64,000 bases of DNA, taken from an uncultured Alphaproteobacteria bacterium. Lineage in GTDB: Bacteria > Pseudomonadota > Alphaproteobacteria > UBA2966. Positions 41,889 to 50,437 of this stretch are shown here, piece after piece. The translations under genes and the position numbers were made by a program. The DNA is taken from positions 1,944,001-2,008,000 of the forward strand of contig OY282368.1 in the NCBI GenBank assembly GCA_958295725.1, in the 5' to 3' direction. Under the pieces are notes generated by a model. It worked only from the letters and a program-made list of their open reading frames with translations, was not told the DNA's origin and did not search any database. Numbering within the stretch: the stretch's first letter is position 1; each line of letters opens with the position of its first letter.

Positions 41889-43415
41889 TTGCTCGAAAAC
41901 GACGTATCGGCCTCCCGAGGCCGATGGCACCGGCGACCGACGGCTCTCCGGGCGGCCTTGCGCGCGGCCCTCGCCGCGGCGCTGCTCCTTCTTTCCGGCG
42001 CGCCGGGCTGGGCCCAGGACGGCGCGCCGCCGGACGAGGTGGAGCGGGCGCGGGAGATGATCTTCGCCGGCGATCCGGCGACGGCGCTCGACCTGCTGCG
42101 ACCGCTGGCCGAGGACGCGCCCGACGATACCGATGCCTGGTTCTTCCGCGGCATGGCGGCCGCGGCCGCGGCCAACCTGCCGCCGGACCGCCCCGGCGCG
42201 CCGACGGACGACGCGGCCCGTCGGGCGCTGCGCGACGAGGCCGCGGCGAGCTATCGCCATATCCTGGAACGGCGTCCCGGGCTCGCCGGAGCGCGACTGG
42301 AGCTCGCCCGGATCCTGTTCGAGCGCGGGCGTTGTCTGGAGGAACCCGACGACCTGCTGGAGCATCTGCTGGGCGACGATTGCGATGCCGCGGCGCACCA
42401 TCTCCGTCGCGCCCTGGCGGGCGGTCTTCCGCCGGAGATCGCCGAGGCGGTGTCGCGCCTCCTCGGGGCGGTGCGGGCGCGCAAACGGGTATCGGGATCG
42501 TTCGGGATGTCGATCGCGCCGGACAGCAACGTCAACGCCGCGACGTCGGCGCGGCGGATCGCGACCCGCCTCGTGAACGTTTTCACCGGCGAGGGGCTGG
42601 AGTTCGAGATCGAAGAGCGCGCGCGCGCGACCTCGGGCGTCGGGGTGACCGTGTCGGCGTCGGGGGAATACCGGCATCCCGTGTCGTTCCGGCCGGTGTC
42701 CAACAGCGCCACCCGGCTGCGTTTCGGCACCAGCCTCTACCGGCGCGAATATCGTGGACAGCGGTTCGACGACATGACGCTGGCGCTGCTCGCCGGGCCG
42801 CAGGTGCTGCTTCCGCGCGGCCACGCCAGCATGCTCGTCGAGGCGGACCACCGCTGGTACGGCGGCGACCCGGTGAGCCACGGCATCGGCCCGCGCATCG
42901 AGGGAGGCGCGCGCCTGGGCGAGCGGCTGTGGCTCAGCGCCGGCGCGGAGTGGATCAAGCGACGCTACCGACGCGGCGGGTCTCAGGACGGCCCGCGTTC
43001 CGAACTCGACCTCGGCCTGACCTTCGCGGCGACGCCGGCGATCACGCTGGGCCTGCGCGGCGGCTGGCAGAGAACTCGCGCGGACGCCGTGAGGCAGCGC
43101 TCCCGCACCCGCCGGCTGGGCGCCTTCGCCAACGCCGACCTGCCGCCGATCTTCGGCATCGCCGGCTTCGACCTCGGTTTCTTCCACGACGTCCTGTTCA
43201 CCCGCTACGACGATTTCAGGGAGTTTCTGATCAGCCCGAGCAATCGTCGGGATCGGACTTCGATCAACCGGTTGACCGCCTCCAACGACCATATCGAGCT
43301 GTTCAGCTTCGTCCCGGTGCTGTCCCTGATTCACGAACGACGCGACTCGAACATCGGCGAAATCTTCGACTACCGGCGCAACCGGGCCGAGCTCTCGTTC
43401 CGCCGGTTGTTCTGA
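41889..43415 (+). CDS. Surface lipoprotein assembly modifier (Slam, DUF560) outer-membrane protein
   Basis: 508 aa from a TTG at 41889; no ATG is available in frame and the true start is uncertain, perhaps disturbed by the IS remnant just upstream. Signal peptide with LRAALAAALLLLSGAPGWAQ, an N-terminal TPR-like periplasmic domain (about residues 50-205), then a beta-barrel starting GSFGMSIAPDSNVNAATS, the typical Slam junction, and ending in FRRLF with terminal Phe, as expected for BamA insertion. Slam proteins carry TbpB-like lipoproteins to the cell surface. The likely client is the broken gene at 6515. Confidence 0.85.
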   Translation: MLENDVSASRGRWHRRPTALRAALRAALAAALLLLSGAPGWAQDGAPPDEVERAREMIFAGDPATALDLLRPLAEDAPDDTDAWFFRGMAAAAAANLPPDRPGAPTDDAARRALRDEAAASYRHILERRPGLAGARLELARILFERGRCLEEPDDLLEHLLGDDCDAAAHHLRRALAGGLPPEIAEAVSRLLGAVRARKRVSGSFGMSIAPDSNVNAATSARRIATRLVNVFTGEGLEFEIEERARATSGVGVTVSASGEYRHPVSFRPVSNSATRLRFGTSLYRREYRGQRFDDMTLALLAGPQVLLPRGHASMLVEADHRWYGGDPVSHGIGPRIEGGARLGERLWLSAGAEWIKRRYRRGGSQDGPRSELDLGLTFAATPAITLGLRGGWQRTRADAVRQRSRTRRLGAFANADLPPIFGIAGFDLGFFHDVLFTRYDDFREFLISPSNRRDRTSINRLTASNDHIELFSFVPVLSLIHERRDSNIGEIFDYRRNRAELSFRRLF

Positions 43416-43425
43416 GCCCGCCCGA

Positions 43426-44166
43426 TCACGTCCCGATCCGGACGACCTCGCCCGGCGCGCGGGCGCCCGAAAAGGCGTCGGCCAGGAACCTGCCGCCGAT
43501 CTCCAGCGCGTCGGGGGCGATGCCGTGCCCGACGCCGGCGCAGACGCGCCATTCCACCGGGACGCCTGCTGCCGAGAGGCCTTCGACACCGAGGAAGAGC
43601 GCGTGGATGGGCACGATGTCGTCCGCGTCGCCGTGGAACAGGAACACCGGCGGACGCGAACGCGTGGCGGCCGGCGTCTCGGACGCGCCGCACAGCGCGC
43701 CGGAGAACCCGATGACCGCGGCGCACCGCCGCTCGCGCCGCAGGCCCACGTGCAGAGCCATCATGGCGCCCTGGCTGAAGCCGACGAGAGCCAGCGAGTC
43801 GTCGCCCAGGCCGTGGCGTTCGAGCTCGGCGTCGATGAAGGCGTCGATGGCGGGCGCCGCTCTTCGCGCGCCGGCCGCGCGGCGTTCGTACTCCGCGGCC
43901 ACGGCCGCGGGGTCGCGCCGCGGACGGACCGGACCGTGGCTGCCGAGCGAAAACCACTGGCGGCCCTGGGGCGCCGCCTCGGAGAACTCGGGACCGTCGG
44001 GGGCGACGAAGGCGGCCCCCGGCAGGCGCGACCGCCAGTACCCTCCGAGAGAGACGAGATCGTTGCCGTCGGCGCCGTAGCCGTGGAGCAGGACGACGAT
44101 CTGGCGTGGCGGGCCACCGTAGGCGGGCGGCATCCGCGGACCGTCGAGACGGGGCGGCGGCGTCAC
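43426..44166 (-). CDS. Alpha/beta hydrolase, phospholipase/carboxylesterase type
   Basis: 246 aa with GTG start at 44166, which overlaps the upstream gene's stop (GTGA); an internal ATG at 44133 is an alternative. Motifs: VVLLHGYGADGNDLVSLGG (oxyanion), ALVGFSQGAMMALHVGLR with nucleophile in GFSQG, VFLFHGDADDIVP, and GVGHGIAPDAL with the catalytic His. This is the family of E. coli YpfH-type and human APT-type esterases. Substrate unknown. Confidence 0.9.
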   Translation of the reverse strand: MTPPPRLDGPRMPPAYGGPPRQIVVLLHGYGADGNDLVSLGGYWRSRLPGAAFVAPDGPEFSEAAPQGRQWFSLGSHGPVRPRRDPAAVAAEYERRAAGARRAAPAIDAFIDAELERHGLGDDSLALVGFSQGAMMALHVGLRRERRCAAVIGFSGALCGASETPAATRSRPPVFLFHGDADDIVPIHALFLGVEGLSAAGVPVEWRVCAGVGHGIAPDALEIGGRFLADAFSGARAPGEVVRIGT

Positions 44167-44858
44167 GGACGGCCCTTGTTCTCGTAACGGAACGTGAGCT
44201 GCATGGCGGCGAAGAGCAGGTCCGACTCGGCGCCATGGCCTCGCAGGCCGCTCTCCCCGAGCAGCCCGTTCCTGGCCGCCAGCACGGCGTCCAGGGAAGT
44301 TCCTTCGTAGGCCAGCAACCAGTCCGGCGCCATCATGCTCCTCGGCAGGTTGTCGCCCGGGAATCCCCGCGACGCCATGGCCGTGGTCTCGGCGTTCCGC
44401 TCCCACAAGTGGGCGGCCACGATGCCGCGGTGGGCGACGAGGGCGGGCAGCGCCGTTCCGACGACGCGGGCCCGCAGTTCCTCCTCCGCGCCGTCTTTCG
44501 GCGTCAGCGTCAGAAAGCCGGCGATACCGCCCTCCGAATCCCCGACGCTCGCCGAGACGTCGCACATCATGCGGATGGAGTTGTAGAAATGGGGTGCGAA
44601 CCGGGTCTCGCCGGGAGTCGGGTTCGTGACCACCGCGAGGAAGTCATCGCCCGCCTGGACGTGCGGCCCCTCCGTGGCGTACACGGCCATGTACGACGGA
44701 CCGCCGGAGACGGCCCTGTACCTCTTGCCCCAGATGTATCCCGGAACGTCGACCCGGTTCCTGACGTGTTCCCGGTCGTACCACTCGTTCAGGTCGGGGG
44801 CGATCGCCTCCGGGATCTCGGTCCACATGATCGATACCGATCGGACGGCAGTCGTCAT
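44163..44858 (-). CDS. Conserved protein with ferredoxin-like dimeric alpha/beta-barrel repeats
   Basis: 231 aa from the ATG at 44858. Residues 1-100 (VSIMWTEIPEAIAPDLNEWYDREH, VPGYIWGKRYRA) resemble EthD/DUF4286-like proteins often seen near catabolic genes; the second half repeats the pattern less clearly. Function unknown, probably a small-molecule-binding or degradation helper. Translationally coupled to the esterase downstream. Confidence 0.7.
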   Translation of the reverse strand: MTTAVRSVSIMWTEIPEAIAPDLNEWYDREHVRNRVDVPGYIWGKRYRAVSGGPSYMAVYATEGPHVQAGDDFLAVVTNPTPGETRFAPHFYNSIRMMCDVSASVGDSEGGIAGFLTLTPKDGAEEELRARVVGTALPALVAHRGIVAAHLWERNAETTAMASRGFPGDNLPRSMMAPDWLLAYEGTSLDAVLAARNGLLGESGLRGHGAESDLLFAAMQLTFRYENKGRP

Positions 44859-44877
44859 TTTGTCTCTCCTGTCCGCT

Positions 44878-45525
44878 TCACGGGGCCACGTCGCGTCCCT
44901 TGAGGGCGCGGTAATACTGCCAGAGAATACGGGCGGCGACACTCCGGTAGGGTCGCCAGTTCTCCCCCATCTCGCGCAAGGCCCCGGCCTTCGGGCGCTC
45001 CTCGAGACCGTAGAGATGTCGCGCCGCGGCTTGCAGGGCGAGATCCCCCGCCGGCAGCACGTCGAGCCGGCCTAGCGCCGACAGCAGATAGATTTCCGCG
45101 GTCCAGCGCCCGATCCCTTTGACCCTGGTCAGCTCCGCGACGACGGCCTCGTCGTCGAGTCGAGCCAGCCGCGCCGGCTCGAGATCCCCGGTGACGAAGG
45201 CCCGGGCGAGGGCCCGGCAGTATTCGGCCTTGGCGCGGCTGAGACCGAGACCGCGCAACCGGTCTTCGCCGAGACCGAGCAGGATCTCCGGCGTGAACGG
45301 CGCGACCGCCTCCCTGACGCGTCCCATGATGGCGGCCGCCGAGGCGAGGGAAAGTTGCTGTTCGACGATGAGCAGGACCAGCGTCTCGAAGCCGCCCTTG
45401 CGCGAACGGTCGTGGAACGGACCCCCGATCTCGCGGGCCCGCGCCAGATCGGCGTCGCGCGCCGTGAGCACCGCTACCGCCCCGGCGATGCGCCGCTCGC
45501 GTTCGGTCGTTCGGGTCCGCGCCAT
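44878..45525 (-). CDS. DNA-3-methyladenine glycosylase 2 (AlkA-like)
   Basis: 215 aa HhH-GPD protein. The helix-hairpin-helix with catalytic region reads LTRVKGIGRWTAEIYLLSAL, followed by VLPAGDLALQAAARHLYG in which the Asp is the conserved catalytic residue of the superfamily. Removes alkylated bases from DNA. Shorter than E. coli AlkA because it lacks the N-terminal domain, as in many alphaproteobacteria. Divergent from gluQ. Confidence 0.9.
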   Translation of the reverse strand: MARTRTTERERRIAGAVAVLTARDADLARAREIGGPFHDRSRKGGFETLVLLIVEQQLSLASAAAIMGRVREAVAPFTPEILLGLGEDRLRGLGLSRAKAEYCRALARAFVTGDLEPARLARLDDEAVVAELTRVKGIGRWTAEIYLLSALGRLDVLPAGDLALQAAARHLYGLEERPKAGALREMGENWRPYRSVAARILWQYYRALKGRDVAP

Positions 45526-45565
45526 GATCGTGAGTTAGCCGAAGAACCACCCTATTGTCACGGAC

Positions 45566-46429
45566 ATGGCCGACGAAATCGTCACCCGGTTCGCGCCGAG
45601 CCCGACGGGACACCTGCACCTGGGTCACGCCTATTCGGCCCTGTTCGCGGCGGCCGCGGCCCGCCGCGGCGGCGGGCGGTTCCTGCTGCGCATCGAGGAT
45701 ATCGACGCCTCCCGCGCCAGATCGGAGTTCGAGCGCGCCATCCTCGAGGACCTCGCCTGGCTGGGCCTCGAATGGGAGACGCCGGTCAGGCGCCAGTCGG
45801 AGCATATGGCGGACTACGAACGGGCCGTGGGCCGCCTGAAGGCGCTGGGCGTCGTCTATCCCTGCTTCTGCACGCGCACCGGGATCCGGGCCGAGATCGA
45901 GCGCAGCCCCGGCGCGCCCCATGGGCCGGACGGCCCTCTCTATCCGGGAACCTGCAAACGACTCGACGACGGCGAGCGGAACGCCCGCGTGGACGCGGGC
46001 GAGTCCTTCGCGCTACGCCTCGATTCCGACCGGGCGGCGCGGATCATCGGCGCGCGCGGCGGCCCGGTCGCCTGGACCGACGTCGAGGCGGGCGAGCGAC
46101 CGATCGACACGGCGTCGCATGGCGATGTGGTGATCGCACGGAAGGAAGTCCCGACGAGCTACCACCTCGCCGTCACCGTCGACGACGCGCTTCAGGGCGT
46201 GACGCTGGTGACGCGCGGTCTCGACCTGATGCCGGCGACCCACGTCCATCGGCTGCTGCGGGCGCTTCTCGATCTGCCGGAACCGCGCTACCACCACCAC
46301 CAGCTGATCACCGACGACGCGGGGCGGCGCCTCGCGACCCGGAATCGCGCGACGGCTCTGCGAACCCTGCGGGAGCGCGGCGCGGCACCCGGCGATATCC
46401 GGAAAATGGTGGGACTCGGCGCGTCTTGA
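45566..46429 (+). CDS. gluQ: Glutamyl-Q tRNA(Asp) synthetase
   Basis: 287 aa. Catalytic core of GluRS without the anticodon-binding domain: FAPSPTGHLHLGHAYSALF (HLGH) at the N-terminus, LRIEDIDASRARSEF, a zinc-binding CFCTR segment near residue 100, and LATRNRATALRTLRERG where the KLSK-like loop lies; here it is changed to RRLATRN, common in this family. It attaches Glu to queuosine in tRNA-Asp. Confidence 0.93.
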   Translation: MADEIVTRFAPSPTGHLHLGHAYSALFAAAAARRGGGRFLLRIEDIDASRARSEFERAILEDLAWLGLEWETPVRRQSEHMADYERAVGRLKALGVVYPCFCTRTGIRAEIERSPGAPHGPDGPLYPGTCKRLDDGERNARVDAGESFALRLDSDRAARIIGARGGPVAWTDVEAGERPIDTASHGDVVIARKEVPTSYHLAVTVDDALQGVTLVTRGLDLMPATHVHRLLRALLDLPEPRYHHHQLITDDAGRRLATRNRATALRTLRERGAAPGDIRKMVGLGAS

Positions 46430-46517
46430 GCCGGTATCCTGCCGCCGGATCGGGCGACGCGCCGGCTCCGGCGCACGGCGGGCACGCGATGGGAACGGCG
46501 GGATTCGGAGAGCGACC

Positions 46518-48212
46518 ATGACGCCCGGCGCCATGGTGGAACCACCGGCGAGGGCCTTCGCTCTCGTCCCCGACCCGCTGTCGGCGTGCCGGGACGCCCT
46601 GCCCGCCGCGGACCGCCTCGTGGCGGCGGCGAAGCGGTCGTTGTCCGAGCGGGTCACGGAAGGCGGCCGCGTCGACGGCGCAGCGCTCGAGGAACGCCAG
46701 TTCGCCGCGCACGGCCTCGCCTGGATGGCGACTTACGTCGAGACCCTGCGTCAGACCCTCGGCTGGGCGGAGCGGCTCGACACCGATGGCGCACTCCGGG
46801 ATCGGGAGGCACTGCAGCTCCAGATCGTCTTCGGCGAGTATCTGGCGCAGATCGCCGGCGGCATCGCCATGAGCCAGGGCGAGGTCGTGCGCCCGTCGGA
46901 CATCGGGATCGACGAGGGCGATGTCGAGACCTTCCGGCGCTCCGTCGCCGCGCTGATCGCCCATGGCAACACGGACGAGGCGCGCGGCCTGTTGGCCGGC
47001 CTCATCGCCGAGTCGGCCGAGACCGGCGATTTCGGGAACCCCGGCCTCGACGACGCGCTGGCCATGGCGCGCGACCAGTTCCGCCGTTTCTCGGACGAGA
47101 AGGTCGCGCCCCGCGCGCACGAGTGGCATGTCCGGGACCAGCTCGTCCCCATCGAGATCGTCGAGGAGATGTCGGATCTCGGCGTCTTCGGCCTGACGGT
47201 GCCCGAGGAGCACGGCGGGCTCGGGCTCGGCAAGACCGCCATGTGCGTGGTCTCCGAGGAACTGAGCCGAGGCTACATCGGGGTGGGCTCGCTCGGCACG
47301 CGGTCCGAGATCGCCGCCGAGCTCATCCGCCTCCACGGGACCGCCGCGCAGCGGGAGCGCTGGCTCGCCCGCATCGCCTCGGGGGAGGTCGTGCCGACCG
47401 CCGTGTTCACCGAGCCCGGCGTGGGCTCGGACATGGGAAGCCTGCGCACCCGCGCCGTCCGCGACGGCGCCGTCTACCGGATCACCGGGAACAAGACCTG
47501 GATCACCCACGGCGCGCGGAGCGACATGATGACCCTGCTCGCCCGCACGGACCCCGGCGAGCCCGGCTACCGGGGCCTGTCCATGTTCCTCGCGGAAAAG
47601 CCGCGCGGCGACGACGACGACCCCTTCCCCGCCGAGGGGATGTCCGGCGGCGAGATCCGGGTTCTCGGCTACCGCGGCATGAAGGAGTACGAGATATCCT
47701 TCGACGGGTTCGAGGTGCCCGCCGACTGCCTGCTCGGCGAGGCGGAGGGGAACGGCTTCAAGCAGCTCATGGCGACTTTCGAGTCGGCGCGCATCCAGAC
47801 CGCGGCCCGGGCCATCGGCGTGGCGCAGAGCGCGCTGGAGACGGGCCTCCGCTATGCCCGAGAGCGCCGGCAGTTCGGCAAGGAGATATACGCCTTTCCG
47901 CGCGTGCACGGGAAGCTCGCCTGGGCCGCTGCCGAGATCATGGCGGCACGTCAGCTCACGCACTTCGCGGCGCGCGAGAAGGACGCCGGGCGTCGCTGCG
48001 ACCTCGAGGCCGGCATGGCCAAGCTCCTGGCCGCGCGGGCCGCCTGGTCGGCGGCCGACAACGCCGTGCAGATCCACGGCGGCAACGGCTACGCCGAGGA
48101 GTACCCGGTCAGCCGCATCCTGTGCGACGCGCGCATTCTCAACATCTTCGAGGGGACGGCCGAGATCCAGGCCCAGGTCATCGCTCGCCGCCTGCTCGAA
48201 AGCCGGAACTGA
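46518..48212 (+). CDS. mcd: (2S)-methylsuccinyl-CoA dehydrogenase
   Basis: 564 aa, longer than ordinary acyl-CoA dehydrogenases because of an N-terminal extension (about residues 1-175) that is typical of Mcd. Core motifs: VFTEPGVGSDMGSLRTRAV, the FAD/substrate region WITHGARSDMM, and the C-terminal IHGGNGYAEEYPVSRILCDARILNIFEGTAEIQ. In the ethylmalonyl-CoA pathway it oxidises methylsuccinyl-CoA to mesaconyl-CoA for acetate assimilation. Ccr, Ecm and Mch are not in this window. A 34-bp stretch (47771-47804) recurs at 38337. Confidence 0.9.
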   Translation: MTPGAMVEPPARAFALVPDPLSACRDALPAADRLVAAAKRSLSERVTEGGRVDGAALEERQFAAHGLAWMATYVETLRQTLGWAERLDTDGALRDREALQLQIVFGEYLAQIAGGIAMSQGEVVRPSDIGIDEGDVETFRRSVAALIAHGNTDEARGLLAGLIAESAETGDFGNPGLDDALAMARDQFRRFSDEKVAPRAHEWHVRDQLVPIEIVEEMSDLGVFGLTVPEEHGGLGLGKTAMCVVSEELSRGYIGVGSLGTRSEIAAELIRLHGTAAQRERWLARIASGEVVPTAVFTEPGVGSDMGSLRTRAVRDGAVYRITGNKTWITHGARSDMMTLLARTDPGEPGYRGLSMFLAEKPRGDDDDPFPAEGMSGGEIRVLGYRGMKEYEISFDGFEVPADCLLGEAEGNGFKQLMATFESARIQTAARAIGVAQSALETGLRYARERRQFGKEIYAFPRVHGKLAWAAAEIMAARQLTHFAAREKDAGRRCDLEAGMAKLLAARAAWSAADNAVQIHGGNGYAEEYPVSRILCDARILNIFEGTAEIQAQVIARRLLESRN

Positions 48213-48251
48213 CGCCTTTCGGGGAGGCCGCGCCGGCGCCCCGTTCCGCGG

Positions 48252-48887
48252 TCAGCGCAGGTCGGAATTGAGCGTGTAGGTTCCCGTCCAGGACCCTTCC
48301 GCCAGCACGTGCCCCTCCATCGCCGCCAGGGCCTCCTCGCGGCCGAAGGTCCCGCTCAGGCCCAGGGTCTCGACGTCGAGGGCATACACCGTGAAGACGT
48401 AGCGGTGAACGATGGCGTCGTTCCAGGGCGGACAGGGACCGTCGTACCCCCCGTAGTCGCCCGCCATCCGCTCGTCGCCGGCGAACCATTCCGTGTACCG
48501 GTTGAGTCCGCGAACGCCGCGGGCGGTCGGCCCGGAGGGCTTGCCGCCGGGCGTGATGCCATCGGAGTCCGCACCCTCGTCCAGCGCCGTGACGTCGGCG
48601 GGCACGTCGACGAGCACCCAGTGGCAGAAATCGACCCGGGGCAGGTCGGCCGGGATGATCCTGCCCTCCTGGTTGACGTCGTCGGCGACGGAGGGGGCAT
48701 CGGGATCGTTGCAGATGACGGCATACGCTCTCGTCCCGTCGGGCGCGCCCGACCAGCGTATCGCCGGACTCCGGTTGGGGCCCATCGTGACGCGGCCTTC
48801 GTCGGCGGGCGCGCAGAACGCGTACTCCTCCGGGATGGCCTCACCGTCTTTCCAGGCGTCGATGGTGACGTTCAGCTTGGCGGCCAT
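48252..48887 (-). CDS. YbhB/YbcL family (PEBP, Raf kinase inhibitor-like) protein
   Basis: 211 aa. PEBP ligand-binding pocket signature: SPAIRWSGAPDGTRAYAVIC near residue 38, then DVPADVTALDEG and WNDAIVHRYVFTVYALD. Larger than E. coli YbhB by an insertion around residues 105-145. Bacterial PEBPs bind small anionic ligands; function unknown. Converges with mcd. Confidence 0.93.
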   Translation of the reverse strand: MAAKLNVTIDAWKDGEAIPEEYAFCAPADEGRVTMGPNRSPAIRWSGAPDGTRAYAVICNDPDAPSVADDVNQEGRIIPADLPRVDFCHWVLVDVPADVTALDEGADSDGITPGGKPSGPTARGVRGLNRYTEWFAGDERMAGDYGGYDGPCPPWNDAIVHRYVFTVYALDVETLGLSGTFGREEALAAMEGHVLAEGSWTGTYTLNSDLR

Positions 48888-48993
48888 GTCTGTCCTCCCT
48901 CGGCGATACGGCGGCGGCGCTTTCCCGCGATGATGTCGGCAACGCCGGCGAAATTCAACCGTTGCCGTCTTGACGTTCCTCTTGGATGGGCAC

Positions 48994-49022
48994 TTGACAA
49001 ATAGGCAGAATGTTCTACATAT
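48994..49022 (+). promoter_or_regulatory. Sigma-70-like promoter of the DUF4258 gene
   Basis: TTGACA at 48994-48999, 17-bp spacer, and ACATAT (49017-49022) as -10, or TACATA one base earlier. This AT-rich stretch contrasts with the GC-rich surroundings. GTTCTA ... TAGGAAC arms around the -10 could form an operator. The ATG is 38 bp on. Confidence 0.6.
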
Positions 49023-49060
49023 CGTATTAGGAACTATAAAACCTATGGGAGGGACGATCG

Positions 49061-49363
49061 ATGAGTGAACTCATTCCGAGCCGTCACGGCGAGACGCGCA
49101 TGAGGCAGCGGGGCATGAGGAACGGCGATGCCGACTTGATCCTCGCCTACGGCATGCAAGTCGAAGACGAAACCTGGTTGCTGCTTGACAGGGACGCCGA
49201 CCGTGCGATCGAGGCTTGCAAGCAGGAGATCAAGGCGTTGGAGCGCCTCAGGAACCGGAAGGTCGTCATGAACGGTTCTCATGTCGTGACCGCCTACCCC
49301 TCGCGGCCTTCCGATCTGAAACGCGCGCTCCGGCGCGGCAGACGGAAGGGCCTTGCGAAATGA
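49061..49363 (+). CDS. DUF4258-like (RelE-superfamily-type) putative toxin
   Basis: 100 aa, very basic C-terminus (RRGRRKGLAK). The start SRHGETRMRQRGMRNGDADLIL resembles DUF4258/RelE-like mRNA interferase domains, with the RMRQRG pattern of their N-terminal helix. GGGAGG precedes the ATG. The middle, QEIKALERLRNRKVV, is atypical and may be an insertion. If it is a toxin its partner would be the decayed gene immediately downstream. Toxic activity unproven. Confidence 0.6.
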   Translation: MSELIPSRHGETRMRQRGMRNGDADLILAYGMQVEDETWLLLDRDADRAIEACKQEIKALERLRNRKVVMNGSHVVTAYPSRPSDLKRALRRGRRKGLAK

Positions 49364-49402
49364 CGGTGGGTTCCGGCGCGGCCCGTTCGACGAGAACGGT
49401 CT

Positions 49403-49543
49403 CAAGCGGCTTGCAAGCATCAGGCATGGTGGTCCAACAACCCGTCGCACATCCAAGCCCATGCTTGGCTGCGGGCGAGGTACAGGACGGAGAACGTCGA
49501 TAGGGCGGGCCACAAGCTCGTCTTCCGCAAATCCACGATGTGA
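49403..49543 (+). pseudogene. Decayed copy of the DUF7662-like domain
   Basis: Frame 2 reads CKHQAWWSNNPSHIQAHAWL, then RARYRTENVDRAGHKLVFRKSTM, ending at TGA 49541-49543. This parallels residues 40-85 of the intact gene at 49573 (WWSNNPSNSVITDAWLRAGY, KLVFRR), and the DNA is also recognisably similar (49427-49530 against 49706-49808). The N-terminal half is missing or unrecognisable and there is no start codon, so it is a remnant left by duplication. Confidence 0.75.
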
Positions 49544-49556
49544 TAGTTATTAACTA
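49544..49556 (+). promoter_or_regulatory. Perfect 13-bp palindrome, likely autoregulatory operator
   Basis: TAGTTA-T-TAACTA at 49544-49556, directly followed by CAGGGAGG, the ribosome binding site of the gene at 49573. An AT-rich palindrome at this location in front of an antitoxin-like gene is the usual place for the toxin-antitoxin complex to bind. Confidence 0.6.
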
Positions 49557-49572
49557 CAGGGAGGCATGATCC

Positions 49573-49995
49573 ATGTCGAAATACAAGCCGCTGGAAATCC
49601 ACTTGCGTGATTCGGGGCGGGATACGGCGCCGATGACGTTCGGCGAGATCGAGCGAATCATCGGCGCGAAGCTGCCCCCTTCGGCCTTCCGGCATCGGCC
49701 GTGGTGGTCCAACAACCCGTCGAACAGCGTCATCACCGATGCCTGGCTGCGGGCGGGGTACAAGACGGAGAAGGTCGATATGGAGGGGCGCAAGCTCGTC
49801 TTCCGCAGGTCCGCGTCCGACGCGCCGCCGCCCGGAACCCGCGACGAACCGGCGCCGGAGGGCGTCGAGGCTTCCGACGCGCGCCGACCCGACCTCGTGT
49901 CGCGCGTGTTCGGCGCGCTCAAGGGCACGGTGACGTTCGCGCCCGACGCGGATCCGACCGCCCCGACCGGCGAGGACTGGGATGCGGCGCGGTAG
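49573..49995 (+). CDS. Putative antitoxin: DUF7662-like N-terminus fused to a VapB/Phd-type tail
   Basis: 140 aa. Residues 1-80 match the small DUF7662-like domain: MSKYKPLEIHLRD, MTFGEIERIIGAKLPPSAFR, RPWWSNNPSN, DAWLRAGYKTEKVDMEGRKL. A Pro/Glu-rich linker (81-108) leads to FGALKGTVTFAPDADPTAPT and GEDWDAAR, closely similar to C-terminal neutralising tails of VapB- or Phd-type antitoxins. The PIN toxin gene overlaps its end by 14 bp. Such an N-terminus is not a standard antitoxin DNA-binding domain (AbrB, RHH or Phd). Confidence 0.68.
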   Translation: MSKYKPLEIHLRDSGRDTAPMTFGEIERIIGAKLPPSAFRHRPWWSNNPSNSVITDAWLRAGYKTEKVDMEGRKLVFRRSASDAPPPGTRDEPAPEGVEASDARRPDLVSRVFGALKGTVTFAPDADPTAPTGEDWDAAR

Positions 49996-50407
49996 CCGGG
50001 TGGGCATGTTCCTCCTCGACACCTGCGCGGCGCTGTGGGTCGCGAACGGCGATCCCCTGCGGGAGCCCGGCGCGAGCGCGTTGGCGGAAGCCGGCGACGG
50101 GCCGGTCTTCGTCTCTCCCATGACCGCGTGGGAAATCTCCATGCTCGCCGCGAAGGGGCGGATTGCGCTCGCGCTCGACCCCGGAATCTGGTTCTCGCAC
50201 CTGTGCGCGCTTCCGGGAATGGCGCTCGCCGAGATGCCGCCTTCGGTGCTGATCGCCTCGAACGGGCTTCCCGGCGTCCCGCCCGCCGATCCCGCGGACC
50301 GCATCCTCGCAGCGACGGCGCGGGCCTTCGGTTACGCGCTGGTGACCCGCGACCGCCGGTTGTCGGAATACGCCGCCGCCGGTCATCTGCGGGTGGTCGG
50401 ATGTTGA
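49982..50407 (+). CDS. vapC: PIN domain toxin (VapC family)
   Basis: 141 aa from ATG 49982, or 133 aa from the ATG at 50006 (MFLLDTCAALW), which better fits the family. Acidic catalytic residues: LLDTC, AWEIS (Glu), and DPADRILAATARAFGYALVTRDRRL (Asp pair). PIN toxins cleave tRNA, rRNA or mRNA. The overlap with the upstream gene points to one operon. Both genes continue beyond an AT-rich leader into a segment of different codon texture, supporting acquisition by transfer. Confidence 0.88.
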   Translation: MRRGSRVGMFLLDTCAALWVANGDPLREPGASALAEAGDGPVFVSPMTAWEISMLAAKGRIALALDPGIWFSHLCALPGMALAEMPPSVLIASNGLPGVPPADPADRILAATARAFGYALVTRDRRLSEYAAAGHLRVVGC

Positions 50408-50437
50408 AGCCGCTCGCGCCCCACTCGCCGACATCGG

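Noticed and set aside
41369..44080. A 903-aa fusion of transposase and barrel sequence
   Set aside because: Frame-coincidental read-through of the IS remnant into an unrelated frame of the Slam-like gene.
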